Below are positions 1-5,357 of a stretch of DNA of 10,083 bases, piece after piece (the first letter of the stretch is position 1; every line of letters starts with the position of its first letter). Where the stretch lies: the NCBI GenBank assembly GCA_003131925.1, contig PKWC01000210.1:250-10332 (forward strand), read 5' to 3'. The translations under genes were made by a program, and so were the position numbers. The stretch comes from Alphaproteobacteria bacterium. Lineage in GTDB: Bacteria; Pseudomonadota; Alphaproteobacteria; Micropepsales; Micropepsaceae. The notes beneath the pieces are model-generated. The model was not told where the DNA came from. It saw only the letters and a list, made by a program, of their open reading frames with translations, and did not search any database.

Positions 1-1
1 G

Positions 2-280
2 ACCGGCGAGAGGGTCTGGCGCATGCCGCTGGGGCCCGAATACGACAAGATGATCGACTCGAAGTTCGCCGACATGAAGAATACCGGCGGCCGCTGGGGC
101 GGCGCGATCACCGCGGCGCAATTGCTGCAGCGGTTCGTCAATAAGACGCCGTGGGCGCATCTCGATATCGCGGGCGTAGCTTCGCAGGACGGCGAACACA
201 AGGATCTTGCGCCATCCTGGGCGACGGGTTGGGGCGTGCGGGTTCTCAACAGGCTGATCGCAGACCACTACGAGAAATGA
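2..280 (+). CDS. pepA: Leucyl aminopeptidase, C-terminal part (M17 family), 5' end outside window
   Basis: The open frame enters from the left edge and ends at TGA 278-280, giving the last 92 residues of the protein. The visible residues carry the typical C-terminal signature of M17 leucyl aminopeptidases: VWRMPLGPEYDKMIDSKFAD, then the NTGGRWGGAITAAQLLQRFV stretch, WAHLDIAGVA, and the ending GWGVRVLNRLIADHYE. Members of this family are cytoplasmic, hexameric, two-metal enzymes that release N-terminal residues from peptides. Most metal ligands and the NTDAEGRL motif lie upstream of the window, so catalytic integrity cannot be judged here. The gene is followed after 31 nt by holC, a neighbour order I know from alphaproteobacteria. 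The identification is firm; only the 5' end is missing. Confidence 0.93.
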   Translation, partial: TGERVWRMPLGPEYDKMIDSKFADMKNTGGRWGGAITAAQLLQRFVNKTPWAHLDIAGVASQDGEHKDLAPSWATGWGVRVLNRLIADHYEK

Positions 281-311
281 TTGGCGAGCAGCAGAAGGGC
301 CGAACCTTTGC

Positions 312-773
312 GTGACTGAAGTGCTCTTCTATCATCTGGAGAAACGCTCGCTGGAGGACGTCCTTCCCGGCCTCGTTGAACGCACGCTGGCGCGTGGGTG
401 GCGCGGTCTCATTCGCCCCGAATCGGGCGATCGCGCCCAGGCGATCGACAATCTGCTGTGGGCCTGGAGTGAAGAAAGCTTTCTGCCTCACGCCCAATCG
501 GGCGACCGCGACGCTGCGACCCAACCCGTTCTGATCACGGTCGAGGAGGGCAATGCGAATGGCGCCCAGGTGCTATTTCTCGTCGGAAATGCTTTGCCTC
601 CCTCGCTCGAAAGAGATCTGGCGGCGTTCGGGCGAATAGTGGTTCTGTTCGACGGACGCGACGATTCCGCCCTCTCTGCGGTTCGCCGCGCGTGGTCTGA
701 AACGAAAGCGGCCGGCCACCCAACCACGTACTGGAAACAATCGGCGTCCGGCAAATGGGAAAAGCAGGCATGA
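312..773 (+). CDS. holC: DNA polymerase III subunit chi
   Basis: This 153-residue protein matches HolC, the chi subunit of the DNA polymerase III clamp loader, which in the known system binds psi (HolD) and the single-stranded-DNA-binding protein SSB. Visible family features are the N-terminal FYHLEKRSLEDVLPGLVERT, the conserved GWRGLIRPES, the LLWAWSEESFLPH segment containing the W and H-rich signature, the central PVLITVEEGNANGAQVLFLV strand, and the C-terminal FDGRDDSALSAVRRAW. Length is normal for alphaproteobacterial chi (about 150 residues). The start is GTG at 312, reading VTEVLFYHLEK; no ATG lies closer to the conserved N-terminus, and an AGAAGGG at 293-299 is a rather distant ribosome binding site. 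It sits directly behind pepA and 27 nt before the TPR gene. No psi gene is visible, as is usual outside gammaproteobacteria. Confidence 0.92.
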   Translation: MTEVLFYHLEKRSLEDVLPGLVERTLARGWRGLIRPESGDRAQAIDNLLWAWSEESFLPHAQSGDRDAATQPVLITVEEGNANGAQVLFLVGNALPPSLERDLAAFGRIVVLFDGRDDSALSAVRRAWSETKAAGHPTTYWKQSASGKWEKQA

Positions 774-800
774 CCCGGTCAATCGAACCGGACTGACCCA

Positions 801-1550
801 ATGCCGCTTTACGGCCTCGGAATTCTGACGTTTCTCGTCCAGTTCGCCTGTGCGGCGCATGTCGTCCGCACGGACCGACCATGGCTCTGGATTATTCCCA
901 TCGTTCTGCTGCCGTGGATCGGCTGCGCCACTTATCTGCTCGTTGCAGTCTTGCCGGATGCCGTGCGCGCCAGCAGGCCAATCCGCAGAATGTCGCACGA
1001 TGCCGCGAGCATTGCGGATCCGGGCACCAGTTACCGGCGCAAGAAGCGCGACATGGAGACGATCGGATCGGCGCAGACCAAGCGTGTTTTTGCCGAGGAA
1101 TGCATCAAGCGGGGCCAGTTTCAGGAAGCGATAGATCTCTATACGAGTGCATTGGAGGGCGCACATTCCGAAGATCCGGCCTTGCTCCATGGGCTTGCCC
1201 GGGCGCGGCTGCTTGCGAGCGACGGCGCGGGGGCTCAAGCTGCGTTCGAGTCCTTGAAATCAATCTCTCCTGCCGATTTTACCGCCGACGCCCGGCTCGA
1301 TCTTGCCCGCGCGCTGGCGCTGCAGGGAAAGAACGATGAGGCGAAGGCTCAATACGAATTGCTCGTGCCCACCTATCCCGGCGAAGAAGCGCGCTGCCGC
1401 TACGCACTTTTGCTCCTCCAAATGGGCGACGCGGGGGGAGCCCAGCGGCTGTTTCGCGAGATTGTCGATTCCATGCGTGGTGCGCCCGGCTATTATCGCC
1501 GCCGCCAGCGCGAATGGCTCAACATAGCAAAACGAGACCTGCGTCGATGA
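801..1550 (+). CDS. Membrane-anchored tetratricopeptide repeat protein with PLDc_N-like N-terminus
   Basis: The 249-residue protein has two parts. Residues about 4-50 form two hydrophobic helices (LGILTFLVQFACAAHVV and WLWIIPIVLLPWIGCATYLL) separated by a short polar turn, RTDRPW. This resembles the PLDc_N hairpin found at the start of cardiolipin synthases and in small membrane proteins. After a basic, probably cytoplasmic linker, residues about 85-240 form helical repeats of TPR type: RGQFQEAIDLYTSALEG, GNDEAKAQYELLVPTYPGEE-like and GDAGGAQRLFREIVDSM segments, with the small/large residue spacing of TPRs. The sequence shows no catalytic motif, so a scaffolding role at the membrane is inference. 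The start ATG 801 lacks a strong Shine-Dalgarno, but the hydrophobic segment follows it directly. The stop overlaps the coupling zone of the next gene (1 nt between). The domain call is good; the cellular role is unknown. Confidence 0.82.
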   Translation: MPLYGLGILTFLVQFACAAHVVRTDRPWLWIIPIVLLPWIGCATYLLVAVLPDAVRASRPIRRMSHDAASIADPGTSYRRKKRDMETIGSAQTKRVFAEECIKRGQFQEAIDLYTSALEGAHSEDPALLHGLARARLLASDGAGAQAAFESLKSISPADFTADARLDLARALALQGKNDEAKAQYELLVPTYPGEEARCRYALLLLQMGDAGGAQRLFREIVDSMRGAPGYYRRRQREWLNIAKRDLRR

Positions 1551-1551
1551 G

Positions 1552-1971
1552 ATGCTAACGCTATCCGAACTCGAGCTCGCGTTCTTGATGCGGCGTCGCA
1601 TCGGTCATCTTGCGACAGCCGACCGTTCGGCCTCGCCGCACCTGATCCCGGTTTGCTTTGCCGTTTCTTCCCACAGGCTTTACTCGGCCATCGATGAGAA
1701 GCCCAAGCGCGGAGGATTGCTCAAACGGCTTCGCAATATTGCGGAGAATCCTCGTGTCGCGTTCTTGGCCGACCACTACCATGAGGACTGGTCACGGCTC
1801 GGTTGGGTGACGATCGATGGCTGCGCCGTGCTGCTGGAGGGAGGGCGTGAGCACGAAGCAGCGAAGGCGCTGCTAAAGGACCGCTATGCGCAGTATGCAT
1901 CAATGAGGCTCGGTACGGTGATCTCAATCGAAATCGCGAGGGTGCGATCCTGGGGCAACCTCGATGCCTGA
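1552..1971 (+). CDS. PPOX-class (Rv0121/TIGR03668-type) probable F420- or flavin-dependent protein
   Basis: The 139-residue protein has the split beta-barrel pattern of the pyridoxamine 5'-phosphate oxidase-like superfamily. It opens with a helix LTLSELELAFLMRRRIGHLAT, continues with SPHLIPVCFAV and LYSAIDEKPKR (the conserved barrel strand and a substrate/cofactor loop with K and R), and then LKRLRNIAENPRVAFLADHYHEDWSRLGWVTI. It ends in SIEIARVRSW. This order matches the small family typified by mycobacterial Rv0121c, annotated as probable F420-dependent; FMN or another cofactor cannot be excluded from sequence. It is normally a dimer in the cytoplasm. The ATG at 1552 lies one base after the TGA of the TPR gene, so translation is probably coupled. 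No F420 biosynthesis gene is in the window. Family call is confident; cofactor and substrate are not known. Confidence 0.86.
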   Translation: MLTLSELELAFLMRRRIGHLATADRSASPHLIPVCFAVSSHRLYSAIDEKPKRGGLLKRLRNIAENPRVAFLADHYHEDWSRLGWVTIDGCAVLLEGGREHEAAKALLKDRYAQYASMRLGTVISIEIARVRSWGNLDA

Positions 1972-2017
1972 CGTGCGAAAGTGCAGGGTTCGGCGCGCCG
2001 CCGATGCGCGTTCGAAA

Positions 2018-2464
2018 CTACTGCGTGCGCGTCGGGGCGTTAACGGCAAGCCCTGCGGGGCTTTGCGAGACGGCGAATGGGCGCAGGACAAGTCCGATCG
2101 CCATGCCGCAGAGAAAGGCGGCGACCATGGGAATAAGGTAGCGATGCCAGGCAGGTGACTGCTGTTCCTTAGCAACGGCCGGGGCGGGCGGGTGCGTCAA
2201 CTTTGGATCGGCAGATTCGTCTCCGCGCGCGCCACCCCCGTCGAGCCAGGCCTCCAGGTCGCGCTCATAGGCGTAAACGGTCGAGCGGGACCCGTGGGGC
2301 AGGCGCCGGACAGGGAGCCGTCTCTCGATCTCCCAGCGTTTGACCGTACGCTCGTCGCGGCCGAAAAAACCGGCGATTTCCTTCCAGGTATTGAAACGGC
2401 GATTCTCGGGATCGTCACGCATACGCACGCCCATGTCCCGAAATGTCCTTTCCCGCCCCGACAT
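2018..2464 (-). CDS. Membrane-anchored helix-turn-helix transcriptional regulator, short form
   Basis: This 148-residue protein starts with a winged-helix/MerR-like DNA-binding segment at residues 24-74 (FNTWKEIAGFFGRDERTVKRW, RRLPVRRLP, VYAYERDLEAWL). A Pro/Ala-rich linker (about 80-105) follows, then one transmembrane helix at about 107-129 (RYLIPMVAAFLCGMAIGLVL), and only about 18 residues remain outside. I know this HTH from membrane-anchored one-component regulators whose outer part is usually much longer, often with repeats; here that sensor part is nearly absent. The DNA-binding end is cytoplasmic by the positive residues flanking the helix. Two starts are possible: ATG at 2464 (given), or ATG at 2434 (residue 11), which has a better AAAGGA about 11 nt upstream. 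It is divergent from the LuxR gene and convergent with the PPOX gene. Target genes are unknown; the adjacent palindromes suggest local control (inference). Confidence 0.8.
   Translation of the reverse strand: MSGRERTFRDMGVRMRDDPENRRFNTWKEIAGFFGRDERTVKRWEIERRLPVRRLPHGSRSTVYAYERDLEAWLDGGGARGDESADPKLTHPPAPAVAKEQQSPAWHRYLIPMVAAFLCGMAIGLVLRPFAVSQSPAGLAVNAPTRTQ
2046..2066 (+). terminator. GC-rich hairpin downstream of the PPOX gene
   Basis: GCAAGCCC at 2046-2053 pairs with GGGCTTTGC at 2058-2066 around a TGCG loop, with a single bulged T. It lies 75 nt behind the PPOX stop and inside the 3' end of the convergent HTH gene. No T-run follows, so if it ends + strand transcription it would do so weakly or with Rho. 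It may simply be coding sequence. Confidence 0.22.
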
Positions 2465-2496
2465 ACCACTTTGGGCGCGAGGCGTTTGTAATCAAA

Positions 2497-2519
2497 ATAA
2501 CATTTGTATCGAATGTTAT
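2497..2519. promoter_or_regulatory. Perfect 8-bp inverted repeat, candidate operator
   Basis: ATAACATT at 2497-2504 and AATGTTAT at 2512-2519 are exact reverse complements separated by 7 bp. Arm centres are 15 bp apart, more than one helical turn. It lies in the A+T-rich part of the divergent region, closer to the HTH gene start (33 bp from ATG 2464), where a bound dimer could cover that gene's promoter. Function is inferred from position and symmetry. Confidence 0.5.
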
Positions 2520-2605
2520 CCATCGCCTGGTGCGGAAAAATGTCCGCGGCAGAATGGGGCCAACAGGCGTGCGGGGCGGCAGTACACACTTCTGATTCAT
2601 TCAAC

Positions 2606-2620
2606 TCCCGAAGTTCGGGA
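2606..2620. promoter_or_regulatory. Perfect 15-bp palindrome TCCCGAA-G-TTCGGGA, candidate operator
   Basis: The two 7-bp arms are exact reverse complements around a single central base. This is too short a loop for an RNA hairpin of the usual kind but typical of a binding site for a symmetric dimer. It lies 44-58 bp upstream of the proposed LuxR start GTG 2664. The half-site TCCCGAA recurs at 2436-2442, just in front of the alternative HTH start at 2434. Confidence 0.45.
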
Positions 2621-2663
2621 CGCGAGCAGTCGTGTGTCGTTCAAATCGAGGGGCGGGGCGTTC

Positions 2664-3332
2664 GTGAATCTGGAATTCGAACTTAAATCGGGACTGGGCT
2701 CTTCAGTCTCTGGCGAGTTTGCCGACGATCCGGGCGGCTTCGATTCCCCCCGCAACGGCGCCGTTGTACTTGGGATCGATCGTAGCGTTCTCTTTTTCAA
2801 CGATTTTGCCAATACGATCTGCGGTCGCGCCGACGGACTGGCGCTGGACGGCGGCCGCATCCGGGCACTGCGCAGTTCGGACGACCTACTCCTGCAGAAT
2901 TTAATCGCACAGGCGCTCTCGAACACCGGCAGTGGCACCATGCCACTCGCACGCTCTGGAGGATGTCGCCACTATTTTATTGTAGTGAAAGTACTGCCGC
3001 GGCGGCAGCTCGATGTCACGGAAAAAATGCCGGCAGTCCTGGTCACGATCGCGGACCCGGATTTCATTCCCGAGCCTTCGCCACACTGGCTCAGGCGATT
3101 GTTCGCATTGACGACCGCCGAGGCCCGCCTCGCGATGTTGCTCTTCGCGGGTTCAACTCTCGCGGAAGCTGCGTCCGCGCTGGGAAATTCGCAGGCCACG
3201 GTGCGTGTCCATCTCGCACACATATTCCGCAAGACGGGCACGGCGCGCCAGGCCGAACTGATCCGTTTGCTGATGTCCTACCCGTGGGATGAACTCGACG
3301 CGAACGAGGCGCAAGCCGCACTGGCGTCGTAG
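2664..3332 (+). CDS. LuxR-family transcriptional regulator with PAS-like domain, short form
   Basis: From GTG 2664 the protein has 222 residues. Residues about 30-130 look like a PAS-like sensor: NGAVVLGIDRSVLFFNDFAN, then GRADGLALDGGRIRAL, and the closing strands RHYFIVVKVLP and PAVLVTIADPD. Residues about 147-204 form the LuxR-type HTH: FALTTAEARLAMLLFAGSTL, ASALGNSQATVRVHLAHIFRKTGTARQAELIRLL, with the conserved TxAEARL and TVRxHLxxIFxKTGxxRQAEL pattern. Related proteins known to me in alphaproteobacteria are often about 370 residues with an additional N-terminal segment; it is absent here. The start is chosen because GAGGGG (2648-2653) stands 10 nt before GTG 2664 and the HTH gene occupies the DNA further up; GTG 2634 is an alternative. 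No acyl-homoserine-lactone domain or receiver domain is present, so it is neither a classical quorum sensor nor a response regulator. Signal and targets are unknown. Confidence 0.82.
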   Translation: MNLEFELKSGLGSSVSGEFADDPGGFDSPRNGAVVLGIDRSVLFFNDFANTICGRADGLALDGGRIRALRSSDDLLLQNLIAQALSNTGSGTMPLARSGGCRHYFIVVKVLPRRQLDVTEKMPAVLVTIADPDFIPEPSPHWLRRLFALTTAEARLAMLLFAGSTLAEAASALGNSQATVRVHLAHIFRKTGTARQAELIRLLMSYPWDELDANEAQAALAS

Positions 3333-3377
3333 GGATCAAAATCGGCCTCTTGGCCTCGAGTCGGGCCGTGCTATGGG

Positions 3378-4070
3378 TTGCTGCGACTTCCATTGGGTTG
3401 CGATTTGCACTTCGAAGAGCCGCCGGATATCCGCGCCTGGCGCAAAGGAGAGCGAGCGCGCCTGCTGGATGCGCGTCGCGCCACGCCGGCCAGTTCGCAC
3501 AACATCGCCAGCGAAGCAATCCGCAACGCGCTCCTGACCCACCTGCCGCCCGCGAGTCATCCCCTGATCGGTTGCTATTGGCCGTTCCGGAGAGAATTCA
3601 ATTGCCTGTCATACATGCGGGAGGTCGTCCGCAGTGGCGGCCAGGTGGCGCTTCCCGTGGTGATCGGGCGCGGCCGACCACTGGAATTCAGGTGCTGGAT
3701 CGAAGGTACGAAAATGGAAGCCGGAGTCTGGAATATCCCCCATCCCTCTTCGGGTCCGCCCGTTTCGCCGTCAGCTCTCGTGATTCCACTCCTGGGTTTC
3801 GATGAGGCGGGATTTCGGCTTGGCTACGGTGCTGGCTACTACGATACGACGATTGCGGCTTTTGCCGAAAAGCCCTACGCGGTCGGAGTCGGATTCGAAT
3901 TATCCCGCCTCCCGACGATTTATCCACAACCTCACGACCGCCCCATGGATGTGATCATCACGGAGGTCCGCGTGCGCGCGTGGTCTCCGACTCGCGACTT
4001 GATCGCGCCAGTGCCCCCGGAGCGGAAACCGCAACCCGGAGATGGCGACAGTCGTCCGGCCCCGCGGTAG
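3378..4070 (+). CDS. 5-formyltetrahydrofolate cyclo-ligase
   Basis: The enzyme converts 5-formyltetrahydrofolate to 5,10-methenyltetrahydrofolate with ATP, recovering a dead-end folate. The decisive signature is at residues about 133-157 (ALVIPLLGFDEAGFRLGYGA followed by GYYD), the phosphate/folate-binding motif of the family. Supporting stretches are the N-terminal RKGERARLLDARR, IGCYWPFRREFN, and VGVGFE followed by HDRPMDVIITE near the end. Length is about 200-230 residues, normal apart from a Pro/Arg-rich C-terminal tail. No ATG or GTG is available before the conserved region: candidates are TTG 3378 (given), 3393 and 3405, none with a clear Shine-Dalgarno. The frame is open right back to the TAG of the LuxR gene, which is in the same frame. 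The VanZ gene follows after 6 nt and fhs comes next, so the context supports a one-carbon folate role. Confidence 0.88.
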   Translation: MLRLPLGCDLHFEEPPDIRAWRKGERARLLDARRATPASSHNIASEAIRNALLTHLPPASHPLIGCYWPFRREFNCLSYMREVVRSGGQVALPVVIGRGRPLEFRCWIEGTKMEAGVWNIPHPSSGPPVSPSALVIPLLGFDEAGFRLGYGAGYYDTTIAAFAEKPYAVGVGFELSRLPTIYPQPHDRPMDVIITEVRVRAWSPTRDLIAPVPPERKPQPGDGDSRPAPR

Positions 4071-4076
4071 ACGCGC

Positions 4077-5357
4077 ATGCCAGGATCGCGTTTCGACCGC
4101 AACTACTTGCTCGTCGCAGTCGGCGTCGTGGCGATCATCGTGCATGGGTCGCTCTACCCCTACGCGTTTGCGGGCTCCTCCGGCGGCGCGGGTCCGCTCG
4201 AAACGTTGCTTGGCAGCTGGGCCAGTCCCCCAACGAGCTTCGGTGATTTTGTCGCAAACGTCCTGCTCTACATGCCGCTCGGCTTTTGCGCTGTGCTCGC
4301 ACTGAGGTCGCACCACCGATTGCTGCTCGCGACATTGGTTGGCCTGACGCTGTGCACCGCCGTTGAAGTTGCCCAGTTCTACGATCAGGGGCGAGTAACC
4401 AACATGTCCGACGTGTACCTGAACACGTTTGGAACCTGGTTCGGCGGGATTGTCGGTATCTTGTTGGGGTCACGCCCGGATAGGTTTCGACAGACATTGT
4501 CGATGGAAACAATTCCCGCATTGTTGCTCCTCGCGATGCTGGCCTATCGATTGTTTCCCTATGTGCCGGTGATCGATCTGCACAAATATTGGCACAGCTT
4601 GAAACCTGTCCTGCTGCATCCGAATCTCGCGCCCTGGCCGGCCTTCCACTATTTTGCGCTTTGGCTGACGATCTGCTGGCTTATCGGCGCAGTGGTGGAA
4701 ACCCGACGTTCGATGCTGCTCATCGCGAGCTTCATCATTCTTGTGTTCATAGCGAGAATGCTGATCGTCGGTCTTTCCCTGACGGCGCCAGACCTGATCG
4801 GCGCCGCGGCCGCCTTCGCAATGTGGTCCGTCGTTCCCGCTCGAACCCCGGCGTCGACTGCCATTGTCGGTACCGTCTTATGCATCATGGTGGTTTTGGT
4901 TCGTCTCGAACCTTTCGACTTCCGCGCCGGGGCTGGCACATTCGGATGGCTGCCGTTTCGCAGTTTTTTGAGCGGGTCGCTCGACGTCGCCATCGTGTCG
5001 TTCCTGGAGAAATTTTTTCTCTATGGCAGCCTGATCTGGATCGGCAGCGGAGCTGGATTGCGACTTGGCTTATCGACGGGCGTGGTGGCCGCGCTGCTCT
5101 TTGCAACCAGCCTTGCGGAACTCCATTTGCCTGGCCGATCCGCAGAAATCACAGATGCCGCAATGGCCATATTTATCGGCGGCGCCTTTATGGCAATGAC
5201 GGCTTCCGCGCGAGCGAGCGGGAACCATCGCACGGGGACCGCCGATCTGGCTCGGCATAATTCGCCGCCTTTCAAAAAAAGCGGCGGGCGGGTACCAACG
5301 GGCATCGCGGCGACAATCGCCGGCTCAGAAACGGAAAGAAGCATCCACCATGAATGA
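4077..5357 (+). CDS. VanZ-family integral membrane protein
   Basis: The 426-residue protein is strongly hydrophobic, with about ten candidate membrane helices. The first third is VanZ-like: an N-terminal helix (YLLVAVGVVAIIVHGSLYPY), then SFGDFVANVLLYMPLGFCAV, and the typical TAVEVAQFYDQGRVTNMSDV followed by a YLNTFGTWFGGIVG helix. VanZ proteins are named after a low-level teicoplanin resistance determinant in enterococci, but most bacterial members have no assigned function, and none should be assumed here. Residues from about 390 on are polar (RHNSPPFKKSGGRVPTG) and probably cytoplasmic. The ATG at 4077 lies 6 nt after the cyclo-ligase stop, without a strong ribosome binding site, suggesting coupling. 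Its last codons overlap the start of fhs by 8 nt. An A7 run (5274-5280) lies in the tail region. Confidence 0.85.
   Translation: MPGSRFDRNYLLVAVGVVAIIVHGSLYPYAFAGSSGGAGPLETLLGSWASPPTSFGDFVANVLLYMPLGFCAVLALRSHHRLLLATLVGLTLCTAVEVAQFYDQGRVTNMSDVYLNTFGTWFGGIVGILLGSRPDRFRQTLSMETIPALLLLAMLAYRLFPYVPVIDLHKYWHSLKPVLLHPNLAPWPAFHYFALWLTICWLIGAVVETRRSMLLIASFIILVFIARMLIVGLSLTAPDLIGAAAAFAMWSVVPARTPASTAIVGTVLCIMVVLVRLEPFDFRAGAGTFGWLPFRSFLSGSLDVAIVSFLEKFFLYGSLIWIGSGAGLRLGLSTGVVAALLFATSLAELHLPGRSAEITDAAMAIFIGGAFMAMTASARASGNHRTGTADLARHNSPPFKKSGGRVPTGIAATIAGSETERSIHHE

Larger units (their letters stand above)
2465..2663. promoter_or_regulatory. Divergent promoter/operator region between the two regulators
   Basis: This 199-bp stretch separates the starts of the HTH gene (-) and the LuxR gene (+). 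An A+T-rich patch at about 2485-2520 stands out in the otherwise G+C-rich window, as expected for promoter DNA. Two perfect inverted repeats lie in it (listed separately). I could not assign unambiguous -35/-10 hexamers on either strand. No convincing coding continuation of the LuxR protein is seen here in any frame. Confidence 0.6.

Noticed and set aside
775..791. Small CCGGT/ACCGG hairpin between holC and the TPR gene
   Set aside because: Only 5 bp of stem, no T-run, and the spacing of the flanking genes suggests continued transcription.
573..1238. 221-codon - strand frame over holC and the TPR gene
   Set aside because: It runs across two well-supported + strand genes and shows no domain.
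3333..3405. Possible 6S RNA (ssrS) upstream of the cyclo-ligase gene
   Set aside because: 6S RNA is commonly found next to this gene, but only about 45-70 nt are available, no long closing stem with a central bubble is visible, and zapA is not upstream. A covariance-model search of the genome would settle where ssrS lies.
4589..5260. 223-codon + strand frame inside the VanZ gene
   Set aside because: It is Arg-rich and low in hydrophobic segments, while the VanZ frame gives regular membrane helices over the same DNA.
5271..5285. A7 run near the end of the VanZ gene as a programmed frameshift site
   Set aside because: The run is not in the A_AAA_AAG phase relative to the VanZ frame, and a -1 shift would end at almost the same place (TGA 5351-5353), so no distinct product would result.
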